Below are positions 37,438-52,659 of a DNA stretch of 64,000 bases, in pieces (position 1 is the first letter of the stretch; every line of letters starts with the position of its first letter). The notes beneath the pieces are model-generated. The model was given only the letters and a program-made list of their open reading frames with translations. It was not told the origin of the DNA and did not search any database. The position numbers and the translations under genes were made by a program. The DNA lies in the NCBI RefSeq assembly GCF_008831285.2, contig NC_045144.1, positions 18,739,716 to 18,803,715 on the forward strand. The letters are read 5' to 3'. Source of the stretch: Nymphaea colorata (Eukaryota; Streptophyta; Magnoliopsida; Nymphaeales; Nymphaeaceae).

Positions 37438-38499
37438 TCACAGGGAAAAAGGCTTGCTGCTGCAGATGCCTTCCTCAGAATCACATGCGTCGGAAGAAGA
37501 AACTTCTGTGATGCTGCTGGTTTCCGATGCATCAGGATTTCTCTGGTTTTCCATCATGAAGTCAATGTAGGTTGGCCTACCCACAACTGGATTTCTTGGC
37601 CTTGCCATGTCCCAGGGACTCTCCACATATTGCAGCCTTGTTATATGACTCCTTTGAGATGTTCTTTTAAGAAATATGCGGCAAAGGACCCAATCTTCCA
37701 TCGGAATCTGCTCCATTAAAAACAGGTGAAAGGGAAATTAAAAAACAGAGCATCTTACAAGACAAAGCAGAGTTTTGGGTGTCTTCCATCTAATCAAACA
37801 AATGAACATCTTTTACAACAACAACAAACTATACTGTTTTCCTTCTCATTCCACTCCCAGAGTGATTTTTAGCATATTTTTATCTCAATGGCGTTCCAAT
37901 AGAAAACACATGTTTTGATTCCATTAACCAAAGGGTGAAGAACTCACTTGGCTCGAGCTCTTTCGGTGCAGGGACGAGAAAGGTTGTGCCCCAGCATCAG
38001 TCAGTCTGTACTCATGCATGATCCACTCAGTCTTGAATCCCTTGGGGGCCTTCCCCCTGTAAAAAACCAAACTTTTCTTCATCCCAACAACTTGGTTGCA
38101 CCTGGACGCATGAACCGCCCTGTCCTTCCCAGTTGCCTTCCAATAGCCAGACGCACCGGTCCTGTTAGACCTGTTCCCATTTGGGTATTTTGCCTCCTTC
38201 CTGGTGAAGAAGTACTTGTCACTCTCCCCATCACCTGATACACCAAAAAAAGGCAAATTCATCAGTTTTTCGTCGCAGCCTACAAAACCCAACTCCAATC
38301 AGGCAAGAGGAGAGCCTCCCAGACACTCACCAGGCAAATCCCAGGGGTCATACTTGCATATGTCTATGTCAGAGATCACGGAAGCAGGCAACGGAAAGGA
38401 GAACACTCTGCGCCTGAGGTACTGAACCACCAGCTCCTCGTCTGTGGGATGGAATCTGAAACCAGGGGGCAGCTTCAAGCAACCGCCTTGGCTCCCCAT
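37438..38499 (-). CDS. NAC-domain transcription factor, ANAC083/VNI2-like
   Basis: Three exons (minus): 38331-38499, 37948-38234, 37438-37707, 726 nt in all, 241 aa. Introns of 96 and 240 nt lie at the usual NAC positions, after DLPG and before the last subdomain. NAC subdomains appear in order: [19 protein letters not shown] (residues 10-28), [71 protein letters not shown] followed by WIMHEYRL, and WVLCRIFLK. The short C-terminal region keeps a YIDFM block, as I recall from ANAC083 (VNI2), a repressor of xylem-vessel NAC factors that is linked to leaf ageing and salt response in Arabidopsis. Family membership is certain; the VNI2 subgroup is likely; the role here is inferred. The start is the ATG nine codons before the conserved LPPGFRF. 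Confidence 0.93.
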
Positions 38500-38667
38500 C
38501 TTCACAAAGAAGGTAGAGAGCAAAAGGGAGGACAGAGGGTGGGGAAAGAACAGAGAATAATTATCTGTATCCCTGGCAAAGAAGAAAAAAGGGGAGATCA
38601 ACAGAGGCGGCAACACGATACGCCCATAAATGGGTGGTTGTGGCACAGAAAGGGGAGGAGGATGGTG

Positions 38668-38679
38668 GCTTTATATCTC
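38668..38679 (-). promoter_or_regulatory. Probable TATA box of the NAC gene
   Basis: The minus strand reads GAGATATAAAGC about 175 bp upstream of the ATG at 38499, giving a predicted 5' UTR of about 140 nt. Confidence 0.5.
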
Positions 38680-39160
38680 CCACTCCGCTTTGTGGTTGCA
38701 TCCTTCCCCCCGGCGCCCCCAGCACACGACTTGCCGTAAGAGACACTCCAACTCTCGTTGACGCCTGTTATCAAACACTTTGTGGTCACTCATGGGGCCG
38801 TGACTCCCAATTTGAAAAAGAGAATCGCTGGCTCGGAACTAAGCGCCAGCCATGAGACTCAATCCAAGCTAGAGAGAGAAACCAAAAACATTTAGGGTAA
38901 AGCAAGGGCAACGCTTCTCTCTCTACTTTTTCTCTCTCTCTGTCACATCTATCCCTCTCTCTCGAAGTCCATGTCTCTGCTTGCCATCTTCCGTGTCTGA
39001 AGGGTAAACGTTGCCTATCAACTCAAGAATTGGAGACAGGAAATTATTGCACGCCGTCTTCATGGTGCATGAAAATCTACCCACTTGACATGCGTGGACA
39101 AAAGGGGAGAGAGAAGCTAAGAGGGGGACGTTTCCAATGGTAGGAAGATAGAGAAAGGGG

Positions 39161-39202
39161 GAAGAAGAAGAAGAAGAAGAAGAAGAAGAAGAAGAAGAAG
39201 AG
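39161..39202. repeat. (GAA)n trinucleotide microsatellite
   Basis: About 14 GAA/AAG units some 660 bp upstream of the NAC start codon. The overlapping serine-run ORF on the minus strand is the repeat translated. Confidence 0.95.
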
Positions 39203-40884
39203 GGGTGTGAGTGTACGCTTTCTCTCACTAAATTATCATGTATGTGGGGATGGAGTGTGTTTTGCAGAATTTGGTGTGCGTCCTTCACCAGTCAATCTTG
39301 GGCTAATTGGGCTTGCGTGCTGCGCTGGGGATGGTTACTTTCTCTCTCTAAACTGATGCTGTTCACTCAGAAAAGAGAGAGAGAAAGAAAGAGTATTTCT
39401 TACCGTCTTACTTAAGGAACCAACTTGGGGAGAGAGAGAGATCAACCACTTACTTTTTAAAGGAACCAACTTACTTAGATATCCAAAATTATACAATCTG
39501 AAATTCAAGTTTAAAGAAACTTTTCATATGATCTTTACATATTAAAGTATGACTACTAGTTTAATACAAATATGCTTTTAATTCCATTGATTGTATGAAA
39601 TATCTTAATATTTTTTGCTACCAAACTTGCATCTTTATAAGAGTGATTAAATTTTTGATGGCCTAAAAGAGTATATCTAAATCTAGCAAATTCAGATGGC
39701 TACAAAGCGCACTGGGGCACCGGTATATAAATAAGTAAAGCAATTTTTAGGGGCTGGTTTGAGAAGTTGGATACACCAATATATGTTTGTATACAATTTA
39801 CACCAATCACATCCACTGTGGCTATCTTGTGCTTCATCCAATTACGGCCATTCCATGCAATGTATTCATGGGGCAGCTAGGGTAGGGTTCGATGGGCCCT
39901 CGCTCCACTTTAGTTTTTTAAAAAAGAATATATGTAAATTTTAGAAAATTTCACTTGTTTTATATAAAAAATTGAAAAAATGATGTTTCGGCTCCAATCA
40001 AAATTTAGAAACTTTAATTCAGCTCTCCTTTTGAAAATTTTTTAACTCTGCCCCTTAATGTATGGGTAGATGTGATTAAACACAACACATGATACATTGA
40101 GTAGTATAAGATAAATCCAAGAAATGTGTAGATGTGATTCAAACATGTGCTTATGTTGGTGGACAAATCTTTGTGGACCATCTTCTTAAATTTTTTTAAT
40201 TATTTGTCCGTGCTTTGAATTTTTGTGGTCTCGGAACCTGTTTGATATATCGGGGCAGGGAGATTATGAGAAAAAGACCCTTGGATTTGATAGATGACGA
40301 GCGGATGCTCTTTCTTTTATTTCAAAATTATAATGGGCATCATTCTTGGAACATTCAGCCATTGTTTTAGCACAAATTTGCTGTTTTGTTAATTAAGTAG
40401 AAATTACTTTGATAATTCTCACTCTTAAAACTTGTTTTCTAAGCAAGCAAGAAATGAACAGCTCATGTAATGCAAAAAAGGCAAAAAAAAAAGTCAAAAA
40501 GAACATTTTCTAAAAATTTTGTAGATCAAAAGTCTAATTCAATCCTTATTTTGGGTGCTAACAATCTATCATTCAAAAAAAAAAAAAAGTTAGAAAGAGG
40601 GTCTTGGGTTGCATTGATGTTAACGATGATAGTGGTGCACCCTTTAGCTTAGACACTGCGTCTGACCGTTTATGACCACATAGACACATCGCCTACGAGA
40701 ATCAAACTACAAACCTACCTTTTTACATGCCGCTAATACGACTGCTCCTTGAAGCATTACTAAAAGCTAGAATTGGATTACATTCATTGGAGTGGAAAGT
40801 GGAAGACTTTAAATCGTGTCAAATATTATCTCTTTGTTGGATCAATCATTTTCGCTTAGGTGTTTGAATGGAGGAAATTTTTTT

Positions 40885-41040
40885 CCTTAGAAGTAATTCC
40901 GTCACATTTATGACAATAACTTGTCCCCAAATCAAACGTACATGTGTTAAGATGATTTTTTTTTCCCTTAGAAGTAATTCCATCACATTTATGACAATAA
41001 CTTGTCCCTAAATCAAGCATACATGTGATAAAATTTCCAT
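40885..41040. repeat. Tandem duplication, unit about 81 bp
   Basis: A block starting ccttagaagtaattcc at 40885 recurs at 40966. The first roughly 65 bases of the two copies match closely, both containing tcacatttatgacaataact and then tacatgtg. The differences are point changes plus a longer T-run in the spacer. Confidence 0.85.
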
Positions 41041-42688
41041 CTCAAAAGCATATCCCTCCTATCGTACTTCATCTTACTTAAGATAGCGTACTTTGTCCAC
41101 TACTTGCGTGAAAGCTTGCCAAGAAGGAAAACCCTTACGTGAAGATCAACATGTAAGAATGTTCAAACTATGAAATTAGAAATTGAGACTTGATCCAAAG
41201 GCCTTCTATTTGACTCCTCTTATATAATTTTCTTGTTGGGTCCCCTTATATGTTATATCCTTTGCTAAACAAACAAACAAACAGTGGAACATAATGTGAT
41301 CAATGCCTCGAGGGCCATAACATAGCTGTTTCGTTTTCTTTAAGTGTTATTCATCTAAACTGCAAATAGTGGATGCATGACACTCTAGTTGATGCGGCCT
41401 TATATGTTGCTTGCCAATGATTGTGGATTTGAGACCCGACCAAGGGCTGAACCAAGTGTCCGCTAGGAAACATGTTCATGTTGGGAAACAAAATTTTACA
41501 TGCTAAACCTTGTAAACTTTTGAAAATACAACTGTCCCATGTGAAAAATTTTCTTGGCCTTCTAAAGGAAAGATATTTTGGCTCCAATACTTTGTCTAAC
41601 CCAAGGGCAAGAGCCATGAATTTTTCATGAGGAGAACCAAATTATAGTTTCAAAATTTTAACAAAAGACGAAATATAATTTTTTAAACATTTTTTTTTTT
41701 TGAGGGACGCAATTTTTTCAAGGGGGGGGGGGGGGTGCGCATGGTGGAGGTGGGAGGTGGAGGGCGGCCAAGGCCCTTGACCACCCCTAGCTCCGCCCCT
41801 GTCATCAATATTTATGGATACGAGTTCTTCACTAATCTAACAAACACTGCTTAATAACATATGCTTCCTACTATGAGAATGTGTATAACTTATTGTCAAA
41901 CAGTCAATCATAGTTTAATTTCTATGTACAATAGTGCATTTCTACCAGAAGAAGCCAAAGTTAGGTGTAACTCCTCAAGTTGGGGGGGACTTTAAGAGAT
42001 TCTATTACAACTCTCATATATGAGACTTAAGACTAAGTTTCTTTAACTTAAAAAACCCTATAGAACAAAAGAGACCCTTGATCTTGTTTGTCATCTAAGA
42101 GATATCCAACAAAGCATTACATTGTCAGTTTTGTATTACATTGTTACGAACTAAAAAAAGATCCATTAGGGGCCATTTGGTATCAAGGACATTTTGTGAA
42201 GATCTTATGAATCTGCCTCAAAAATTGAGGTAGATTTATGAAACACTAGTCCGCCTTAATTTTAGTTCAAATTCATGAGACACTTGACAAACAACCCTTA
42301 CGAATGGAAATGCATGTAGAAATAATCAAAAGTTTTGATTCAAAATATTATTTTTTAATAAAAACATTCTTCAGGTAAGCCAAAGTTTGCTAACAATGCA
42401 ATTAGGTTTCTAACACCAGAAGATAAATTTTGTCGCGATTTATAGTTGTTCAAAAACTCTAGCTTTTCGAGAAATGAAAAAATTATTATTTGGATACATA
42501 GAAATTCAAATATAACTGATTTCAGGCATTATCAGATAGCTAAAAATTAAAAAATCTGCTATTCAAAAATAGTGCCACATCAGTATTAACAACACTTTTT
42601 AGTACATTAACAAACCAATTTTTAACTTTTAACCCTCTACATATTCGAATCTTTGCCAAGATGTCAACAACCTACTATTGCTAAAAAG

Positions 42689-43188
42689 TAGAGCTGCACA
42701 ACAAGCCGAGCCACTCGGGCTAGACTCGAACTCGCTCGAAAAAACTCGGCTCGTGTTCGACTCTTTTATAGACGAGCAAAGTTCGAGCTTATAATGATAC
42801 TCAAAACGATAAATGAGTCGAGTCGAGTTTCAGGAACTCGACTCGTTTATGCTCGACTGGACTCACGAACCGATACTTTATATAGTATTGCCAAAATAGG
42901 TTTCACAAGTTATACGAGTTACACGCTTACACGAGTTAATGCCTAAACGAGTTAAATGGGTTAAACGAGTCGAGTTTGAGCTCGATTTTGAGTAGTCGAA
43001 TCGAGCTCTATTTTTATGTAGTCAAGTCGAGTCGAGCTTTAGCTTACTATAAGAAGCTCGAGTCGAGTTCGAGCTCGAGCTTACTATAAGAAGCTCGAGT
43101 CGAGTTCTAGTTCGAGTTCGAGTTTCTTGAACTGAGTCAAGTTCAGGCTGACCAAGCTCGAGCTCGACTCGGCACATGTGCAGCCCTA
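42689..43188. mobile_element. hAT-like MITE, 500 bp, with 8-bp target duplication
   Basis: The left end TAGAGCTGCACA and right end TGTGCAGCCCTA are inverted repeats differing at one base. The flanks ctaaaaag (42681-42688) and ctaagaag (43189-43196) match at 7 of 8 positions, as expected for a hAT insertion. The interior is made of degenerate ctcgagttcgagctcg-type words, repeated and self-complementary, and has no transposase ORF. Confidence 0.85.
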
Positions 43189-43196
43189 CTAAGAAG

Positions 43197-45167
43197 ACTC
43201 CGAAATGCATTCATTCTCATACATGTAAGGTCTTAAACTGTATCTAGTTTCGGTAAATATCTTTTTATGTTCTAAAAAAACAACACTTATAAAATCTAAC
43301 AAGCAACGTGCTCATCTCAACTAACTTAGTTGAGCAGAATAAATTTAATTTGTTGCTAAGCACGACAACCGGATACAACAGCATGGGACGATGGTCTTAT
43401 TGACCAAAATACCCACGAAGCTCAGACCAACTTAACGTCTTTCAGAAGGGCTATTTTGGTAAAACGAGAAAGTGCGGTGAGGAGGACACGAAACGTTGAT
43501 CTCCGCCGAGTCGGGGAGGCCTTTTTGGAGCGGGTCCCATCTGACGTAATTTTCGACGGTCGGAGGGTCAAAGCTCTAGAAGGACAAAGGACGGTGGCGA
43601 ATAACGGCACGCGAATCTCGGACGGCTGAGATTTCGTGAGAGCTCGACAAAAGGCGGTGGGCCCCCACCTGTCCCCCTTTGCGTACCGTGATGGACCGCA
43701 AGACCGAAGACTCGGTCAAGGACGAAAATGATCCTCCACTCTGAGAGAAAATGACGTAACATACCCTTTGACTTGACCATGGACGAAAATAACCTCTTGA
43801 AGTTTGTTCCTTCATTACAAGCTTGGAGCACAGGCTCTCGTGCTTCAAAGTTTGGTGCATTATTGAGTTTGGACCAAAGTCCCATCATATTGGTATGGGC
43901 TCAATTAGGACCTCAACTTTTGGCTTGACTTAGTGATTAGACTGGGTTCGGTCAAGGTTGGCATGTCTAAGAACTTGAGCTACACTTTAAACCTTTTCTT
44001 TTCATATTTGGTTTGATAGGTTTGGTTGTGTTAGGCTAGGGTTGGCTCAAGCTAGCGAGCCTAGGTTCATCTTAAGACTTGGTTCGAGTCAATCCGCGAG
44101 TAGGCTTAACACAACTGAACTCCCCTAACTATGGACTTTGTCACATAATCACGATCACGGTTCTTTGCACTTGTAAGCTTCTTTGCAACCTTTTTATAGC
44201 TAAGACAAGTTTATATTTTGCTTGTCCTGTGATTCTATTCCGGGCCACGTCTGAGGCCGTCTTTTTTACCGAGAAAGGAAGTGTTTTTGCCGCTCAATAA
44301 TGCGATCGCTTTCGAAAGATTTCGAGAAATGAAAGTTTGGATTCGACTTGACTTGGTGGGTCTGGAGAGGGTGCAGTCAAGACGCTAGCATGCCGAATTC
44401 AGCCTGGTCCTTAGGATCTTTCTTACCCATGTTTGGTTTCCGAATTAAGAAAGTATGAGTAGGGCAAACACCTATGGACAGTGATTTAGACCTAACCCAG
44501 GTCTGGTTGGCGTGGTTTGAGTCAAGGGCTAGGTCTCTAGGTTGTGTGTTGCAATAGAAGTTCAAAGGACAATGTGGAGCCTTGAATTAGGGTTTGAGGT
44601 AGACCTTTAGGGCATTGAGTCCTAAAAGTAAGTTCATAAAGGCATGTGTGTGTCTAAATCACAAGGTTGACAGGTGCTGGTAGTCTTAGTCACCATTTGA
44701 ATCCCTGCCTCCTTGCCTCCTTCAATTTAAGGGTGGACATCGGGCCGCTGTCTGGCGACCGCTAATCGGTCAAATAAAGTAAAGACGAAGTTGCGAAACG
44801 TAAATTGGATCGACCTCATCGAATGAAAGTCTCAAAGACTGCAGCCCAGTCGCCTTGACAAAGAGTGAGGCAAGTCTGTGCTCAGCTGCCAATCGAAAAT
44901 TGAATAGAATTCGCCAAAATGCCGATCGATATATCGGGTTTGGGTCCGGTCGGGTCAGGTCGACTCGGCTTGGGTTGGCTACGCCTGGGGTTTGTGCTAA
45001 GGCTGATCTGATCTAGGGGCCCAACAAAAAGTCATGGAAAGGAACATAATAATGAAAGTGTGAACCGCAACGCCTAACAAGCCAAAATTATCACATGTTG
45101 TCAAAGAAGGCAAGGAAACCCTAAATTTTAAAAGTGCAATTTGACAACACTAGGAGAAGTCCAATTT

Positions 45168-45199
<32 letters not shown>

Positions 45200-45254
45200 C
45201 TATAGGATCATGGTGTCAACATGCTAAAATCTTATGGGGCACTCAAATTTGATC
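43197..45254. other. Intergenic DNA, locally GC-rich, no gene assigned
   Basis: About 43430-43760 is GC-rich and promoter-like or exon-like, with overlapping ORFs at 43422-43888 (minus) that match no family I know. About 44730-44990 has gtggacatcgggccg and ggtccggtcgggtcaggtcg blocks like those in the 481-bp MITE. A GA run lies near 45169-45196. An unannotated noncoding transcript or gene fragment at 43430-43760 cannot be excluded. Confidence 0.4.
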
Positions 45255-45980
45255 ATTTGTTTACCTCATATTTAGGATTTGAGGTGATATAAGATGATTA
45301 AGGATCTTAGATCCGACGACTTAAGGTCAGACCCCCTCCTATCCGACCTTAAATGTGTGGTTTTCGCCGTATATTGAGGATCTCAAATCCGTGTTTTCTA
45401 TAGATATGAAATCCGGCGCATGGGCCCCACATGAAAGGGATTTCAAATTAGACTCGGATATGATATCCAATGATATCAAACACGTCCTAAGACTATGTTC
45501 ATTAAATTAAGCCTTCGTGATATGAGATCTTTAAGGGGGGGATCTCAAATCCATAGACCAAAGGTCCAACATCCCTCTCGCTGAAAAATTGGACCACATC
45601 TCAAAAGTTTACGGGGAAAAAATGGTTCTCAAACGCACGTTGCCATTGCTGTAGAGATTTAGTATTTGTTTAAACAATAAGTCTTACACAACAAAGATTT
45701 AATGTCAAAGGGGATCTCAAATCCATCATGAAACAAGCACACCTAAGATTGTGTGTTTGATAGTAATAAAAACCTCAGATTTGAAATCCCTTTTAGGAGG
45801 GATTTACAAAGTAAACAAAAACCAAATTTTATCATCACTATGTTACCAAAATCTCATATTTGAACTTATATACGAGAAAGTAATCTGACCTCTTATCCTC
45901 GGATATATATATATATATATATATATGAGATTCTCAACAATTTTATATCACTTTGGACATCAAATCCGAGGTAAACAAAC
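45255..45980. mobile_element. Inverted-repeat element, about 726 bp
   Basis: The left arm tttgtttacctc (45256-45267) is exactly complementary to gaggtaaacaaa (45968-45979). The pairing continues with mismatches through gatttgaggtgatataa on the left and ttatatcactttggacatcaaatc on the right. The interior repeats ggatctcaaatcc-type words many times and includes a (TA)n tract near 45905-45926. No target duplication was found with confidence. It is probably a MITE, or two nested ones, since an internal gatatcaaacacgtcc block could be another end. Confidence 0.5.
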
Positions 45981-46941
45981 ACCATTTTTCATAGGAAAGA
46001 AACAAAAAATCCCTACGCATCAAGGACATATCAGACTCTCAAATTCATATTCTGTTCTTCTTCTGGAGTGCGGGACACAAAAAGCACCAATTTTCAAAAA
46101 TTAGTAAATTTTTAATGTTAAATTTTCAACATAAACAGCTATAAGTTATCTTTATGTGTCAATGCTCATGTCAACATATATATGTATAGGTTAGTCATCG
46201 ACACAATCTTTGGGAGAAATGATATAAGATCCATGGTTGACCACTTAGTTGGGGAAGTTTAAAATTGGGCCCATAACATTAACTCCCAAAGAATTCTATA
46301 CAAAAAGACATTAGAATCTTATTTTAACAACCATATTGTCCAAAGTTGCAAGTTAAGGGAAATTGAGATGGAAAACATTACATTATTTTATTGTTCTCCC
46401 TGATGAAAGAGATGAACCCAAAATCTTCAAAAAAAAAAAAAAAAAATGCATGTGCATGTTGGCAAAGATATTCTGGGTAAGTAGGGTTTCCTACTGCTCA
46501 GAAGAAGGCCGAAGCCCCCACTCAACCTTTATTTTCTTAGGATACATGACCTACTTTTGGTGCCTCAGGATGCCGTCCTCACTGTGCTTCAGCGTGCACG
46601 TCAGTTGCTAAGATTGATGCCAAATGGATTCGAAATGGGAACCAGCCTCTACGCCGTTGCGCCAACTCCTTTGGGGATATATAAATAAAAAAGAGGTTAA
46701 TTAAATGAAGTAGAAAATATTAAGTTGAGTTGAAAAGTAAAAGATAGAGAAGGCCCCAACAACCAGGTCGGCGTGGTGTTGTCATGGTCATGGCCCCTCT
46801 GGTCGAGAGAGCACAAATACGTTTCCCTAACGTATGGTATTTAAAAGGTCCCATGGGACCCATCCATCAAAGACAACAACAACCCCCAACTGATGGATTA
46901 CATTTATTAATTATGCAAACCCATTGTGTATTGTCACGCAA
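45981..46941. other. Intergenic DNA, no gene seen
   Basis: Short ORFs only. An A-run near 46430-46446 is followed by a stretch with some codon-like structure at 46447-46611, but no family match was recognised. Confidence 0.45.
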
Positions 46942-49300
<2,359 letters not shown>

Positions 49301-49524
49301 GGTTTTGGGATTGTTTGGTTGTTTGATTGTTTTATTCAAATTCAGTAGAATCTAAACTATATTGGTTTTGAATATGGTTTCTAATCAATCTATATTGATT
49401 GATTGGCTCCATGGTTTTGGGATTGTTTGGTTGCTTGATTGTTTTATTCAAATTCAGTAGAATCTAAACTATATTGGATTTGAATATGCTTTCTAATCAA
49501 TCTATATTGATTGAATGACTCCAT
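49301..49524. repeat. Tandem duplication of a 112-bp unit
   Basis: Units 49301-49412 and 49413-49524 both begin ggttttgggattgtttggtt and end ctccat. I count five mismatches in 112 bases (about 95% identity), no gaps, and head-to-tail arrangement. Each contains aatcaatctatattgatt, itself a near-palindrome. Confidence 0.92.
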
Positions 49525-52500
49525 TATTTTGTGACCAGCGGATCTTGAAAGCCATTCCTGCAGGAGATCTAAACTCATTTTTTGTTTTGATTTTTCAATA
49601 AAAAGATTCATTCACTTCATTAAAAAAATATGAGATAGAACCAATAAAGAGCTCTTTTCCTTGTCATCCATGGAGTTGACTACCACATTCAATAATTATT
49701 TCTTTTCATCCAATTGCCAATATGAATCAATAGAAAAAGCAAATCCCATGATATATATACATATATTTGACTTTAGAAGCTGACAATAGTAATGGGCTTT
49801 CACTGTTCCATGAATCTATCCTGAAGATTGCGACATATTCATAAAATATTGTAATACAGTGTTCCATGAACCTAACTCAATCTTTGGAATAGATTTATAA
49901 AATAGTAGCACTACCTTAGTATCCCATGGGTCCGAAAAAATGGTGCAGATTCGCAGAACAAAGTGAAAAGTATTATCGAAATCTGCTCCATTTTTTAAAA
50001 ATAGATTCATCTGTTATTGTTGTCAAACCACCCTGGATAGCCAACAGAAATGAATCTGCTCTGCCATTGTTACATCAATGAGCCTAAGATGAAAAACCTG
50101 CAAGTTGGGTAATGCTTGTATAGCAGTCAAACATAGGCACATAATTCACTAAGGCTTGGTAAAAAAAGTTAATAAATAACTTTGTGTGCCAATCAAGTAT
50201 TTGCATTTCATAGGAAAGGACCAAACCAAACAATAATAGACAGTTTGTAGGGTGGGCAAACCCTAGCTAGATACGTACATATGAAGTTATTTTTTGTTGA
50301 TTAAATAGTCCAACATTTCAAAAAAAACCCATAAGATTGCTCTCTATTTGAGTTTTTTATTTTTTAACTATTAAAAATATTGATGCATTTTCGACAATTT
50401 AATTTTTGAATCACTAAATTGAGATCTAATTTATTCATTTATCCAACCTTGCACATTATCACGTTCCTTGGCTTAAGATTTCTACAAAGATAGAGAAAGA
50501 ATTGTAATATATAGGGAGATTCCTACATTGTGTGCCAGAATCAAACACCAGGCACAATAGGTTGGGGTAAGCAAAAACCCAATTGCCCTTTCTTGGGGGA
50601 AATGTCAAAAGGTGGTGCTCGATCGAATCTAAAGTTGTAGGTTTGGGAAGTGTGGACGTCAGTGATAGAAAAGAAAGGCAAGAAGAGTGTGGCACAAACA
50701 AAGAACTTTCATGCACTCAACCTTCAATATAAGAAAATACCTGTCTATAAGAAACATCTATGAAGATCTCTAGATCTATGAAGATCTTTAGATCTATGAA
50801 ACAAGGGATGGTAGATTCTATCGGCCCTCGTTTAATCTTCATCAATGTTGTAAATATTGGTTTCCATCTCGCATCGTGAATCGGGTCACCGGTCGCAATG
50901 GCATGCACAGCTAGAAATTTTTAGCTGAGGGGCACTAATACTTTCAATTGTAACTTTTATGCGGCAACCAATATGTAAATATGTGAATGACTATGAAGTG
51001 CTAATTTATAAAACAACTAATTTGTGTAGCTCTATGTGGGCAAGTGCACACACAAGCCTGCATGTGCCACGCTTCTCTATCGGTCAATACGAAGCAGTAT
51101 TGGCTTATAAGGCCAATTTGACACGTTTGGCATCTAGCTGATACTCTGAAGAGGTAAGGACTTCGTATCTTTGATTTGGATCAGATATCCGATCGAGCCG
51201 TTTTGATTTTAATAATTGGATGAATTTCGGATATACATAAATATGCGATCAGATACGGATCAGATTTAGTTTTAAATAAATATCCTATATCAAACGCCCT
51301 TACGATTTGAAAATTAGCCAGATTTGGTTCAAAATTCAGATTCGGATTTGTATGTGAATTTAAAAATCAGATTTCAGATTCAGAATCAGATTTATTTTTT
51401 TGTTGGTTCATATTTGAATGCAAACATGTGACCAAAAAAGGGAATAATGGTATCATATTGGATCAATTGACATTCCTATGAAGGGCCATTTCAGATGGCT
51501 TCTTGATTTTTTTTTGTTTACTTGTATTAAAAGTGTTTAAGAAATATTATTTGACTTTTATAATTTTTTTAAATACTATTAAGCCCTCAATTAAAAATTT
51601 TTTACCTCTACCGCTAAAGACACGGCAAAGGAGACAAAAGAAAGGCAAAAGCGCCCAGTGATCTTACATCGTTGAGTTGAGGGTAGCGAGAATGAGGATG
51701 AATTTTAACACTTTCTATCTTTTAGCAAGGAACGGCTGCCGTGAGGAGCTCGGAATCCGTCGTCTTCTGCATGTTCTTGTCTTGAATTCTTTACCACTGC
51801 TCCAAGCAACAACCCTCTCATGGAAAGAAATCAGAAAAGACGGATGATGCACTCTTAGTAATGTAGCCTTTTTTTTTTTCCGTTTTGCTAAAGTTTTCCG
51901 TAAGAGTGTTTTCATCACTTCTTTGAGGGCTTTTTATGGTGTTTCCTTGATAAAGCATGGTGGTTGTGGATCACCTGCCCGGAGTTTTTACTTCTACTTT
52001 GGAAGGCTCATCAATTGATTACAAAGGGTTGCGTTTCCGTTAACTGTTTGGTCCAGTTTCCGGCGAACTCCGGCAGGTCCTCCCGGTCAAGAGTGTTGGA
52101 TGGAGCCTACAATCAAGCAGTGGATGTAACTGCTGAGGATTTTATAGAAGAAGAGTACTTTCTATTAAGTAGTGTAATTAAAGGAGTGTCTACAGCTTCA
52201 TTACTCAACTCAGGGCCGGTGCTAGAAATTTTTTATTAGCCAAATCGAATTAAAGTTTTTAAATTTTAACAAGAACTCAAATATAGTTTTTTAAATTTCC
52301 TATATAAAACAAGTGAAATTTTCTAAAATTTACCATACCTTGCATCTGATTGGATGTGAATAACGTGCAATTCATGCCGTCAACTATGCTTCATGCACCC
52401 ACCATTTGAAGTCCGGAAAAAGGTAGTGCTGGCGGAATTGAATTGTTACTGGACTTGCACCAGCCTGGCCGGCTATGTTGTGCCCTTAGCTCGAGAAGAA

Positions 52501-52628
52501 TTTAAGGAAATTAGAATTAAAGCAAAGAAGGAAGAAAAACCAGTGGAGATCCAAAACTAAGAACCCAAAATCCAAAATTTCTGCTTTATATATGTAATCC
52601 AAGACCCAAGGTGTAAATCCCCCCCCCT

Positions 52629-52659
<31 letters not shown>

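Larger units (their letters stand above)
38680..42680. other. NAC upstream region and intergenic DNA
   Basis: Within about 700 bp of the NAC gene are many CT/GA-rich patches and the AAG repeat at 39161-39202. About 39880-40060 is a reverse-oriented copy of the dispersed repeat with tcacttgttttatata and actctgcccctt. About 41640-41800 is another copy, with a G14 run and an agctccgcccctg end. A tandem duplication lies at 40885-41040. The ORFs at 38449-39288 are shadows of GA-rich DNA. No gene seen. Confidence 0.5.

Noticed and set aside
37357..38739. Plus-strand ORFs over the NAC gene
   Set aside because: Antisense shadows of the NAC exons, with no family resemblance.
38923..39288. ORF with a serine run upstream of the NAC gene
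   Set aside because: The serine run is the GAA microsatellite; the rest shows no conserved block.
51964..52239. 91-codon ORF as a gene
   Set aside because: It ends inside a dispersed repeat copy starting cagggccggtgctag, has no recognisable domain and no clear splice partner.
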